Made by a program: the position numbers and the translations under genes. Positions 18,367 through 27,122 of a DNA stretch of 64,000 bases are shown here, in pieces. Position 1 is the first letter of the stretch, and each line of letters opens with the position of its first letter. The DNA is from Marinifilum caeruleilacunae (GTDB taxonomy: Bacteria; Bacteroidota; Bacteroidia; Bacteroidales; Marinifilaceae). The DNA is taken from assembly GCF_013141825.1 (NCBI RefSeq), contig NZ_RZNH01000017.1, positions 1-64,000 of the forward strand, read 5' to 3'. A model generated the notes under the pieces. It was not told where the DNA came from, ran no database searches, and was given only the letters and a program-made list of their open reading frames with translations.

Positions 18367-21300
18367 TTAATCCAATCTTATTTTTGATTCTTTTATTTTA
18401 GGTTCCACATCGCGGGCATCTATTTTATATCCCTCCCAAAACTGTTTTGAATACCTCTTAATATCATTCAAAATCATAATTAATACTGGGAAGAACAACA
18501 AAATAAACATGGTTCCAATTAAAACGCCATAGGCAAGTGCAATGGCCATTGGAATCAGGAATTTTGCCTGGAACGAATTCTCCAGAATAAGTGGATATAA
18601 ACCTACCGATGTGGTAATGGTGGTAAGCACAATGGCTCTAAACCTTGCCTTTCCGGCGGCTTTTACAGCATCCACCGGCACCATTCCTTCCTGTATCAGC
18701 GAATTGTACTTCGACAGGAATACTACGGCATCGTTAATAATTACACCCGAGAGTGCAACCATTCCCCAAACGCTTAACATCGAAACCGGAAATCCTTCGA
18801 TACCATGTCCCCAGGCCGATCCTAAAAATCCAAGAGGAACCATAAGCAATACAATCATCCCCTGGGTAAAGCTTCGGAAATGAATCATTACAATAAAAAT
18901 GATAATCATAAATGCAATGGAAAAGTAGAGGCTTAATTCCTCAGCATCTTCTTTCGAACGCTTCTCTTGCCCCTGGTACTCTGTTCTTACACCCGGAAAT
19001 CTACTATCCAATTCCGGGAATATGTTGGCTTCAATAAATTCCAGAATTGGCGGAACCGGTTCGTTAGGATCTAATAGCTCCGCCTCTACCCTGATTTCGC
19101 GAGAACCATTGTAACGCTGAATACTTACTGGCCCTCTTTGAATATCATATTCGATTAATTCCGACAAGGGAAACTCTCCCTTTGGAGTTCTGATTCGCAT
19201 GTCTTCCATTTGGCCAATAAAAACCCTGTCGCTCTTTGGATACCTTACCCATACTTTAATTTCATCTTTTCCTTCCTGCAATCTTTGGGCCTGACCACCA
19301 AAGAATCCTTGCCTGATTTGCGAAGTAATGGTTCTTAAATCCATTCCCAAATAATAAGCTTTGGGCTTGAGCCTTAGTCTTACCTCTCGACTTCCCAGTG
19401 GGTTATTATCGCTAATATTATATAGTGATGCTATTTTTCTAAGCTCATCCTGGAAAAACAAATTGGCCCGATTTAACTCGTCCAAATCGCTACCAAGCAA
19501 ACTTACCGAAACAGGAGCTCCCCAACGGTTAAAGGCTCCAATGGTAAATTTCTCTGCTTCGGGAACATTGCCAATTTTCTTTTTTACCCTCGTGGTGATA
19601 TCAAAACTAGACAAAGGTGCTCCTTCCATATCTCGAAGCATTACCCACATATTTCCGGCATGTGGTCCGTTTTCCTGACCACTAAAGGACGATCCGGTTG
19701 AAACCCCGGTGTATTGTATGTAGGCAGAGGTATCGCTGAATTCCTTCATGATTTCGTCGTTCACCTCCCAAACTGCCTTCTCAAAATCTTTTAGATATGC
19801 AGTGGTAACATCCTTATTACTACCTGGTTTAAAGGCAACATTAATATTAAAGGAGTCGAAAGGCATATTCGGAAAAAATGTACTTTTAATGATACCACCA
19901 CTAAACAATCCATAGGTGATTAAAATTAAGGCAACTGGCGTAACTACAACAAACCAACGCCATTCAACCACCCAATTCAGGATATCGGCATACACCTTAT
20001 CACGTACATGGATAATTCCTTTTTCAATTCTTCCTCTTAAACGATTAAAAGCATTTTTATTCTTTTTTACATTCAGAACTACCTCGTTTCCAACATGACT
20101 AGGCAGTACGAAGAAACTTTCGAAGAGAGAAAGAAACAAACAACCACAAACTACAAAGGCCATTTCGTATAAAAACTCCATATTTCCCGATACGAGAAGC
20201 AATGGCGAAAAAGCTACCATGGTTGTAGTAACCGAAGTAAGAACGGCAGGTATTACCTCCAGGGTACCATCGATAGCTGCACGCCGCGGACTTTTCCCCT
20301 TCTCAAAATGCGAATAGATATTTTCGCCAATCACAATTCCATCATCAACCAGGATTCCGATAATCAGGATCATCCCAAAAAGGGAAATCATATTAATGGT
20401 AACACCCATTAGGTTTGCAATGATAAACATACCAAGGAATGAGGCAGGAATACCCCAGGCAACCCATAAAGCCAGGCGGAAACTAAGGAAAAAGGCTAGT
20501 GCGATTACAACCAGTCCCAATCCGTAACCTCCATTTTCATACAAGAGGTTCAATCTCGATTTCAGCATGTCAACAAAGTCGAAAGTAATAATCATTTGCG
20601 CATCATCATGACTGGCATTGAACTTTTCGACATATTCGTTACAGAATTCCGAAATCTCCTTTAGATCTTCATTATTCAGCTTGTTTACAACGATATAAAC
20701 TGCCGGATTCTGATTCACAAAAGTAGAATTCGGCACATCCTGAAACTGAAAATGAGTACTGGCAACATCCCTGATTCTTAAATAGCTTCCATCAGGATTA
20801 GCCTTAAGAATGATCTCGCCAATTTTATCAGGATCAACAGAACGATTCCTACTGCGGATTAAAATTTCTTCTACTTCGTTTTTTATGGTACCACCCGAAA
20901 TATCAATATTATTACTTGATATGGCATTGGATATTTCGCTAAAAGTTAAATTGTATCTTCTTAAATTTTCTTCCTTTACCTCAACCGAAAGTTCCAAGCG
21001 GGGAAAACCCGAAAGGTTAATTTGCGACATCTTTTTCGATCGCAAGAGGTCATCGTAAATCTCGTCGGCATATCTTTTTAAAGTCAGAAGTTCCACATCG
21101 CCCGTAACAACCATATTGATAGCCGGCGTAGTAGACCTTCGCTTGGCAATTACAGCTTTTTCTGCCCCAGTAGGGAAACTTGGGATACCATCCACTGCAT
21201 TTTTGATATCTGCCAATGTTTCATCCAGATCGTATTCGCCCGTTGTGGTAATGGTAACGCGCGAAAACCCTTCAGATGACACAGAGTTCATTTCCTTGAT

Positions 21301-21531
21301 TCCCACAATTCCTCGAATCGCATCCTCAATTCTGGAGGTAATCCCCTCTTCCACCTCCTTAGGGCTCGCTCCCGGATATACCATAGAAACCGTTATGGTT
21401 TTCGATTCGGTTTGCGGGAAAAACGATTTCTTCATAAATGCCAGGGAAGTTAAGCCGGCAATTAGCAATACGGCAATAATCATCTTACCGTAGAACGGAT
21501 ATTTTACAAATCTTGTAACAATTCTTTCCAT
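18367..21531 (-). CDS. RND efflux permease
   Basis: The proton-driven inner-membrane pump of the tripartite system, 1054 residues with the twofold RND plan: TM1, a large periplasmic loop, TM2-6, TM7, a second loop, TM8-12. TM4 holds the proton-relay acidic pair in G-I-L-V-D-D-G-I-V-I-G-E-N. The porter-domain start V-Y-P-G-A-S-P-K-E-V-E-E is typical of the hydrophobe/amphiphile (AcrB-like) class and not of the heavy-metal class, which carries charged residues in TM4 that are absent here. The gene is flanked by adaptor and TolC genes in the order adaptor-permease-channel. Substrates are unknown. Confidence 0.93.
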   Translation of the reverse strand: MERIVTRFVKYPFYGKMIIAVLLIAGLTSLAFMKKSFFPQTESKTITVSMVYPGASPKEVEEGITSRIEDAIRGIVGIKEMNSVSSEGFSRVTITTTGEYDLDETLADIKNAVDGIPSFPTGAEKAVIAKRRSTTPAINMVVTGDVELLTLKRYADEIYDDLLRSKKMSQINLSGFPRLELSVEVKEENLRRYNLTFSEISNAISSNNIDISGGTIKNEVEEILIRSRNRSVDPDKIGEIILKANPDGSYLRIRDVASTHFQFQDVPNSTFVNQNPAVYIVVNKLNNEDLKEISEFCNEYVEKFNASHDDAQMIITFDFVDMLKSRLNLLYENGGYGLGLVVIALAFFLSFRLALWVAWGIPASFLGMFIIANLMGVTINMISLFGMILIIGILVDDGIVIGENIYSHFEKGKSPRRAAIDGTLEVIPAVLTSVTTTMVAFSPLLLVSGNMEFLYEMAFVVCGCLFLSLFESFFVLPSHVGNEVVLNVKKNKNAFNRLRGRIEKGIIHVRDKVYADILNWVVEWRWFVVVTPVALILITYGLFSGGIIKSTFFPNMPFDSFNINVAFKPGSNKDVTTAYLKDFEKAVWEVNDEIMKEFSDTSAYIQYTGVSTGSSFSGQENGPHAGNMWVMLRDMEGAPLSSFDITTRVKKKIGNVPEAEKFTIGAFNRWGAPVSVSLLGSDLDELNRANLFFQDELRKIASLYNISDNNPLGSREVRLRLKPKAYYLGMDLRTITSQIRQGFFGGQAQRLQEGKDEIKVWVRYPKSDRVFIGQMEDMRIRTPKGEFPLSELIEYDIQRGPVSIQRYNGSREIRVEAELLDPNEPVPPILEFIEANIFPELDSRFPGVRTEYQGQEKRSKEDAEELSLYFSIAFMIIIFIVMIHFRSFTQGMIVLLMVPLGFLGSAWGHGIEGFPVSMLSVWGMVALSGVIINDAVVFLSKYNSLIQEGMVPVDAVKAAGKARFRAIVLTTITTSVGLYPLILENSFQAKFLIPMAIALAYGVLIGTMFILLFFPVLIMILNDIKRYSKQFWEGYKIDARDVEPKIKESKIRLD

Positions 21532-21558
21532 CTCGTTTGTTTTGATGATTAAGCTGCT

Positions 21559-22674
21559 TTAGCGCACTTGCACTTTCATATTTTCCGTAGCTTTTACAGG
21601 TGGTTCTATAATTAAAATCTCACCTTCTTTTAAGCCTGTAAATATCAAGGAATTCTCATTTCTTTTCAGCACATTTACTCGTCTGGATTTCATCAAATCG
21701 TTTTCTAGAACATAGACTTTATTCGAACTAAACACAGCAGTTCGGGGAATTTCCATTGCTTCTGAAATCTGCTTGCCATTGAACCTTGCTGTTAAAAACT
21801 GTCCCTGGTACAAGTCTACTTTATGATTTTTCAGTTTTACAAATACCGATACCGACTGTGTTCCCTGGTCAACAAATTCCGACTTGCGAACCAATTTTCC
21901 CATACAAAGCAAATCTCCATTGGAATCCAACACTTCAACCTCATCGTTCAGTCTTAACCATTTAATATCTTCCGAGTCAACCGGAACCTGCAATTCAAGA
22001 TTTTTGGATTCGATTATGCCAGCCAGTTTTGAACCCATTCCGGCAACCGATCCAACCTGCGTATTTACTTCTACAAAAGATCCATCGAAAGGCGCATATA
22101 TTTTTCTTTTTTCCAGTTTTACCTCCGCGCTTTTAATGGCGTAGAACTCTCCCAAAATATTTCTGCTGGCCATAAATACTTTCTCCTGTGTACTCTGTAC
22201 TTCTGGCAAATCAGGAATGCGTTCGTCAAGTTTAATGGAATTGAAAAAATTCATCCAATTTTCGAAGTTATCTGGATAATCAACCTTGATATCGGGCAGG
22301 TTTTCGGCCAGCTTATTCAAGAAGCGACTCTTTTGAGCCCTAAGATCCATTTTGGCATCTTTGTCATATATCTTTATCAGGAGATCTCCTTTTCTGAATT
22401 TTTGCCCCACTTTTAGCGGTACACCTGACTCAACAATACGTCCTGCTACTTCTGAACTAAGATTAACCTCCAGGTTGGAAAGCAACCTTCCTTTTTCAAT
22501 AATTGGGGACTCAATAGATGAATATTTCACCTCTTGTACTCTTACTGTTGGCAATTTACTACTGTCCAGGTTTTTGGCTGGATCAACCTTCATGCTTTCA
22601 AAAAACATTGCCAAACCACCGGCCACTGCAAGCGTTGCAACAACCAATAGGACAATAACTACTTTACGATTCAT
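21559..22674 (-). CDS. Periplasmic adaptor (membrane fusion protein) of RND efflux pump
   Basis: A 371-residue HlyD/AcrA-like adaptor anchored by an N-terminal hydrophobic segment (residues 3-25). Next come a barrel-sandwich half (L-S-S-E-V-A-G-R-I-V-E-S-G-V-P-L-K-V-G-Q-K), a helical hairpin, the second sandwich half (I-Y-A-P-F-D-G-S-F), a beta-barrel and a membrane-proximal domain. It is the first gene of the efflux operon, 27 bases before the permease. An A/T-rich inverted repeat lies about 60 bases upstream, but no regulator gene is next to it. Confidence 0.9.
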   Translation of the reverse strand: MNRKVVIVLLVVATLAVAGGLAMFFESMKVDPAKNLDSSKLPTVRVQEVKYSSIESPIIEKGRLLSNLEVNLSSEVAGRIVESGVPLKVGQKFRKGDLLIKIYDKDAKMDLRAQKSRFLNKLAENLPDIKVDYPDNFENWMNFFNSIKLDERIPDLPEVQSTQEKVFMASRNILGEFYAIKSAEVKLEKRKIYAPFDGSFVEVNTQVGSVAGMGSKLAGIIESKNLELQVPVDSEDIKWLRLNDEVEVLDSNGDLLCMGKLVRKSEFVDQGTQSVSVFVKLKNHKVDLYQGQFLTARFNGKQISEAMEIPRTAVFSSNKVYVLENDLMKSRRVNVLKRNENSLIFTGLKEGEILIIEPPVKATENMKVQVR

Positions 22675-22732
22675 AGAGATATCTGTTTAAATGTGCTTTG
22701 TGTTATTTAGATTTTAGTAACGTATAAATATA

Positions 22733-22752
22733 ATATATCTAGCTCGATATAT
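22733..22752. promoter_or_regulatory. Inverted repeat upstream of the efflux operon
   Basis: ATATATC and GATATAT are separated by six bases, about 60 bases upstream of the adaptor start. A second small palindrome, TTAACG-aag-CGTTAA, lies at 22777-22791. Either could be a repressor site, but at this A/T content the first may be chance. Confidence 0.3.
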
Positions 22753-22913
22753 ATTTGAATAATTGATAGAAAAATCTTAACGAAGCGTTAATTTCCTTAC
22801 TTAAATGCAACCAATAATCGTTTCAATTCGTTTCTTTTAAAATACACTTGAATTATCGTTTATAGCATAAAATATTTTCCCATTTTTGTGCCACCAAATT
22901 ATAATGCAGAAAT

Positions 22914-23186
22914 ATGGATCAGGATAAATACAACAAAATAAAGCAACACCTCATTGAGTCGACACAATGGCCTTCTTTGTACATGTTTAAGTTTATTGTA
23001 CCCAATAATGAAGACAAACTTAATGCGGTTAAGAATTTGTTTCCGGAAGAAACAGAGTTTAGCTACAAAACTTCGCGAGATATTCGATTTATTGGCGTAA
23101 CGGTTAAAATCATGATGCCTTCGGCTGAAGAGGTGATTGAAGTTTATTCCAGGGCCCAGGGAATTAAAGGCATTATGTCTTTATAA
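22914..23186 (+). CDS. DUF493 (YbeD-like) protein
   Basis: A 90-residue cytoplasmic protein with the ACT-like fold of the DUF493/YbeD family. Its core W-P-S-L-Y-M-F-K-F-I-V-P and the later F-I-G-V-T-V-K-I-M-M-P-S-A-E are typical, as is the full length. The family's exact role is not established. A weak promoter-like CATTTTTG sits 26 bases upstream at 22881-22888. The gene is monocistronic and ends in a terminator at 23214-23244. Confidence 0.9.
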   Translation: MDQDKYNKIKQHLIESTQWPSLYMFKFIVPNNEDKLNAVKNLFPEETEFSYKTSRDIRFIGVTVKIMMPSAEEVIEVYSRAQGIKGIMSL

Positions 23187-23213
23187 CACAATAGTTTCTA
23201 ATACAATATTTGA

Positions 23214-23244
23214 AAAGGCTGATGATTGAATCAGTCTTTTTTTT
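23214..23244 (+). terminator. Terminator of the DUF493 gene
   Basis: The arms AAAGGCTGAT and ATCAGTCTTT (one G-U) enclose a 6-base loop and run into a T-tract. It lies about 28 bases past the stop. Confidence 0.8.
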
Positions 23245-23431
23245 GATCACCTTCACCAACAAACATGATATTTGTCATGTTTTACACCTATACAAGTTGG
23301 ATTAATATGATTACTTTCTAAAAAAACCAACAAGTTTGCTTATTTTCTTTTGACACACCTACATACAATAAATTCAATACTTTCAGGCCACATACCGCAT
23401 TTCGAAGTAAATAAAATTGAATATTTTTTAT

Positions 23432-23443
23432 CATACTAGTATG
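23432..23443. promoter_or_regulatory. Palindrome upstream of the susC leader promoter
   Basis: CATACTAGTATG is a perfect 12-base palindrome ending 18 bases before the TATATTTG box, where a -33 element would be expected. It could be a regulator site that replaces a canonical -33 box. Confidence 0.4.
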
Positions 23444-23461
23444 TACTGGTAGTGTTTTTTA

Positions 23462-23469
23462 TATATTTG
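23462..23469 (+). promoter_or_regulatory. Promoter -7 box for the micro-ORF and susC leader
   Basis: TATATTTG matches TAnnTTTG exactly. Transcription from here would give a leader of about 440 bases before susC, containing the 24-codon micro-ORF and five hairpins (23584-23893). Confidence 0.5.
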
Positions 23470-23550
23470 CTGCAAAGGTTTTCATTTAAACCTGGAGTTT
23501 GGATAGATGAAGTAGATGTTTTTATTAATCACACGTTAATGTTCATTCCC

Positions 23551-23625
23551 ATGCGACAACAAACAACCGTAAAACTAGTGTACAGACATTCACACCGTGG
23601 ACTCTTTGAATGTCTAATTTGTTGA
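23551..23625 (+). CDS. 24-residue micro-ORF in the susC leader, copy 1
   Basis: A short ORF from ATG 23551 to TGA 23623-23625; an in-frame ATG at 23539 would add four codons. Its product starts M-R-Q-Q-T-T-V-K and ends R-G-L-F-E-C-L-I-C. It aligns without gaps to the 24-residue micro-ORF at 31629-31703, with identical residues at 1, 11 (Y), 14 (S), 17 (G), 18 (L), 20 (E), 21 (C), 23 (I) and 24 (C), plus K/R at 16 and F/Y at 19. Within the coding region codons 12-14 can pair with codons 19-22 (9-base arms). A second hairpin places the Cys24 codon in its loop. There is no signal peptide or membrane segment. It lies 293 bases upstream of susC. It may be a regulatory leader peptide or a small secreted or modified peptide. 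I do not recognise the family. Confidence 0.6.
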   Translation: MRQQTTVKLVYRHSHRGLFECLIC

Positions 23626-23668
23626 TTACCTCTTATGACTTTTGGAATAGCTACCAACTATTTCCAAA
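23584..23668 (+). promoter_or_regulatory. Three consecutive hairpins over and after micro-ORF copy 1
   Basis: Hairpin 1 has arms AGACATTCA (23584-23592) and TGAATGTCT (23607-23615). Hairpin 2 is TAATT-TGTT-GATTA (23615-23628), sharing one base with hairpin 1; its loop is the last Cys codon plus the first stop base. Hairpin 3 is TTTGGAATAG with CTATTTCCAAA (23641-23668, one bulge). None has a following T-run, so these are not plain terminators. The order is the same as at 31666-31744. Confidence 0.5.
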
Positions 23669-23812
23669 CACCCCTTATATCAAAATTCAGAAAACAGAAA
23701 TCAATTAATTGTTCTGGAAAGAATTGGAAAGATGTTAAGCTTGCCTGATTAACGCCTGGTAAGAATATTGACAACACCAATAGATTTTCAGCTGACGAAG
23801 TAATAAATAAAA

Positions 23813-23893
23813 ACAGGGAAAGCTACCAACAATCCCTGTTTACAAATAATTAATCGTTTGTTGTTCTGTACGCATATAATAAAGAACAACAAA
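23813..23893 (+). promoter_or_regulatory. Two hairpins just upstream of susC
   Basis: AACAGGGA (from 23813) pairs with TCCCTGTT (to 23840) around a 13-base loop. Then TTTGTTGTTCT (23857-23867) pairs perfectly with AGAACAACAAA (23883-23893), ending 25 bases before the susC ATG. The first resembles an attenuator and the second could hide or stabilise the translation start region. Confidence 0.45.
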
Positions 23894-23918
23894 ACTAACT
23901 TTTAACGCATCTAAATTT

Positions 23919-26900
23919 ATGAAAAAAAACGCAAAAACTATTGTGCGGAAATCATTCGCGCAACAGTGCTTGGTTTCATGGATGATGAAACTTTGCATCC
24001 TGGCCGTTTTAGTAGGACCAATGCCTGTTCTGGCTTCGGATTCTTCAGAAACTTTCACTAATCAGCAAAATCAAAAAAAGATTTCGGGAACAGTTGTTGA
24101 TGAACAAAATTTACCACTGATTGGAGTAAACATTGTTGTTAAAGGAAGTACCATTGGTACCGTAACAGACTTCGATGGAAATTTCCAATTGGATGTCCCT
24201 GAAAATGCAATGTTGATATTCTCTTTTATTGGTTATGTAGATCAGGAAATTGTAGTGGGCAACGAAAGCACTTTCAATGTAATCCTTAAAGAAGATGTTC
24301 AGGGGTTAAATGAGGTGGTAGTAGTTGGGTATGGTACTCAGAAAAAATCGGACTTAACAGGGGCAGTTGCTTCTGTAAAAGCTGAAGATTTGGCTAAGAC
24401 ACCATCTTCGAACCCTGTAAATGCTTTACAAGGGAAAGTTGCGGGTGTTACCATTACAAAATATGGTGGTGCTCCAGGTTCGGGGTCAAACATTACCATT
24501 CGTGGTATTGGTACCATTGGAAATAACAACCCATTGTACATTATCGATGGATTGCCAGGCTCAATGTCTTTGTTAAATCCTGATGACATTGCTTCTATCG
24601 AAGTATTGAAAGATGGTGCAGCTGCTGCTATTTATGGTTCTCGTGCTGCAAATGGTGTGGTTTTAATCACTACCAAAAAAGGAAAAGCTGGTAAAGTAAA
24701 TGTTGATTTCAACATGCACGTAGGTTCGGTTAAAGCAATCGATCAGTTAGATTTACTAGATTCTGAAGGTTATGTGAAAGTACACAGAATGATGTACGAA
24801 AACTACAACCAATATGCATCTCCTGGTGATCAAAACCCAATTCCAACATATGTAACTGATCCTATTATGGCGAATACCGATTGGCAGGATGAAGTTTCTG
24901 GAAACGGATTACAGCAATTTTACAACCTTAGCATTAATGGTGGCAACGAATTGGGATACTATGGTATTTCGGGAAGTTGGAATGATGAAGAAGGTTCACT
25001 AATGGGAAGTGAATATCTTAAGAAAACTCTTCGTGCTAAACTTGGTATGGAAAAAGGACGTCTTAAAGTTGATGCCAACATCTCATATGCTGAAACCAAC
25101 TCAAAAAGCGCTAAATTTTCCTTACGCGATACTTACAACTTAACACCTTTAATTTCTCCTTTTGATGAAGATGGTAACGTTCAGTTGACTTATGGTGATA
25201 TGCCAGCAAATGCGAATCCATATGCAAATCACATCAACAGAAAAGGTGAAACAGATCTACAGTATTTTTCAGCGAATGTAACAGGTCGTCTTAAAATTAC
25301 TGATTACTTATCGTACCAGGTAAATTTAGGTTTGATCAATAGCAATAATATTGAGTGGAGCTACCACCCAAAATTCCAGCGCAGTCCTAAAGATGGTGAA
25401 GATTGGATTTACTATGGTGAGGAGAGAAACAACTACCGTTCTCAAATCATGGAGCACTTGATTAACTTCCAAAAAGATTTTGGCAAGCATTCGGTAAGTT
25501 CTGTGATTGGTTATACTGCATCAGAAGATACAAACCATTGGATTGGAGCTAACGTAACAGGTAAAAAAACAGAATATTCTGCCGAAGACGATAACGTAAT
25601 CACCAATGATATTCCTGCTGGTTTCCTTGATCCAAATTTCATGACTTTGAATGGTGGTGAAGGTGGTACTTACGATGCTTATGGTAGCAAGAATGAATAT
25701 ACTCGTACTTCTATTTTAGGTCGTATTAACTATTCTTACGACAACAAATATCTTGTTCAGGTAACAGCTCGTCGCGATGGTTCTTCTAAATTTGGTGAAG
25801 ATTCTCGTTTCGGAACTTTCCCATCGGTAGCATTGGGTTGGAGAATTACCGAAGAAGCTTTCATGTCGGAATATGACTTTATCGATAACCTAAAATTACG
25901 TGCTTCCTGGGGTAAATTAGGTAACGAGGTAACCTTAGGATTGTATTCGTACCAGGCCCTAATTAGCTCGGGAACCGATTACAACACTGGTGCCGTTAAA
26001 GGTACAGGTGCAAACCCATGGACAGGTAGCATTGCTCGCGACCTTGAAAACAAAGAGTTACAATGGGAAACTACCATTTCTAAGAACTTAGGTTTGGATT
26101 TTGCATTCCTTAACTCAAAGATTACTGGTACAATGAACTACTACAACACAACTACAGAAGACATGTTGGTGGTTCGTAAACTTCCTGGATCAGCAGGTTT
26201 AAATAATCCTACATTAAATGTTGGAGAGATCGAAAACAAAGGTCTTGAATTGGAATTGGGATATCACAAAAACCAAGGTGATTTCACATATAATGTAAAC
26301 GCAACTTTCACAACCATTAAGAACGAAGTTATTAGCCTGGCTAATACCGATCAGGCCTTGTTTGGTGAAGGTTTGAAATTTGGCGATTCTCACTTCCCAA
26401 CTCAAACAAGAGTGGGTTCTGAAATTGGTGCCTTCTACTTGTACCAAACCGATGGAATCTTCCAGTCGATGGATGAAGTGAATGCACACGTAAACGCAGA
26501 TGGTGATCTTTTACAAGCTAACGCAAAACCAGGTGATATTCGCTTTAGAGATATGAATGGTGATGGTATTATCGATCCGGAAGATAAAGTATATTCTGGT
26601 TCAGGTATTCCTGATTTCACTTACTCACTAAGCTTTGACGCAAAGTACAAAGGTTTCGATTTCTCGATGATGTTCTACGGTGTTCAGGGCAATGAGTTGT
26701 ACAACGGAAACCGTTACTATTTGGAAAACATGTCGGCAGGACAAAACTTCCTTTCTTCAAGCTTGAATGCATGGACAGAAACCAACCGCAATACAAATGT
26801 TCCTAGAGCAGTATTGGGAGATCCAAACTCAAATACTCGTGAATCAACCAGATATCTTGAAGATGGTTCGTTCTTGAGATTGAAGAATATTGAATTGGGT

Positions 26901-27104
26901 TACACCTTACCAAAAGAAGTAATCAGCAGAATTGGACTTACCAAATGTAGAGTGTATGTAAATGCACAAAACATCTGGACAATGACTGATTATTCAGGTA
27001 TCGATCCGGAAGTTGGACGCGGTGATGTATTGAGTTTAGGTATCGACCGTAGCTTCTACCCTATCAACAAATCATTCTTTGCTGGTATTCAACTATCATT
27101 CTAA
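23919..27104 (+). CDS. SusC/RagA-type TonB-linked outer-membrane transporter
   Basis: An outer-membrane importer of 1061 residues that works with the SusD-like lipoprotein encoded next. A signal peptide (about residues 1-40) is followed by a carboxypeptidase-D-like domain (I-S-G-T-V-V-D-E-Q-N-L-P-L-I-G-V). Then come the segment E-V-V-V-V-G-Y-G-T-Q-K-K-S-D-L-T-G-A-V, a plug domain (V-L-K-D-G-A-A-A-A-I-Y-G-S-R-A-A-N-G-V) and a 22-strand barrel ending G-I-Q-L-S-F. The susD start is 18 bases after its stop. No carbohydrate enzyme lies within 12 kb downstream, while a string of peptidases does. By analogy with RagAB it may import peptides; this is inference. Its mRNA carries a long structured leader. 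Confidence 0.93.
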   Translation: MKKNAKTIVRKSFAQQCLVSWMMKLCILAVLVGPMPVLASDSSETFTNQQNQKKISGTVVDEQNLPLIGVNIVVKGSTIGTVTDFDGNFQLDVPENAMLIFSFIGYVDQEIVVGNESTFNVILKEDVQGLNEVVVVGYGTQKKSDLTGAVASVKAEDLAKTPSSNPVNALQGKVAGVTITKYGGAPGSGSNITIRGIGTIGNNNPLYIIDGLPGSMSLLNPDDIASIEVLKDGAAAAIYGSRAANGVVLITTKKGKAGKVNVDFNMHVGSVKAIDQLDLLDSEGYVKVHRMMYENYNQYASPGDQNPIPTYVTDPIMANTDWQDEVSGNGLQQFYNLSINGGNELGYYGISGSWNDEEGSLMGSEYLKKTLRAKLGMEKGRLKVDANISYAETNSKSAKFSLRDTYNLTPLISPFDEDGNVQLTYGDMPANANPYANHINRKGETDLQYFSANVTGRLKITDYLSYQVNLGLINSNNIEWSYHPKFQRSPKDGEDWIYYGEERNNYRSQIMEHLINFQKDFGKHSVSSVIGYTASEDTNHWIGANVTGKKTEYSAEDDNVITNDIPAGFLDPNFMTLNGGEGGTYDAYGSKNEYTRTSILGRINYSYDNKYLVQVTARRDGSSKFGEDSRFGTFPSVALGWRITEEAFMSEYDFIDNLKLRASWGKLGNEVTLGLYSYQALISSGTDYNTGAVKGTGANPWTGSIARDLENKELQWETTISKNLGLDFAFLNSKITGTMNYYNTTTEDMLVVRKLPGSAGLNNPTLNVGEIENKGLELELGYHKNQGDFTYNVNATFTTIKNEVISLANTDQALFGEGLKFGDSHFPTQTRVGSEIGAFYLYQTDGIFQSMDEVNAHVNADGDLLQANAKPGDIRFRDMNGDGIIDPEDKVYSGSGIPDFTYSLSFDAKYKGFDFSMMFYGVQGNELYNGNRYYLENMSAGQNFLSSSLNAWTETNRNTNVPRAVLGDPNSNTRESTRYLEDGSFLRLKNIELGYTLPKEVISRIGLTKCRVYVNAQNIWTMTDYSGIDPEVGRGDVLSLGIDRSFYPINKSFFAGIQLSF

Positions 27105-27122
27105 ATCAATTACTGAAATAAA

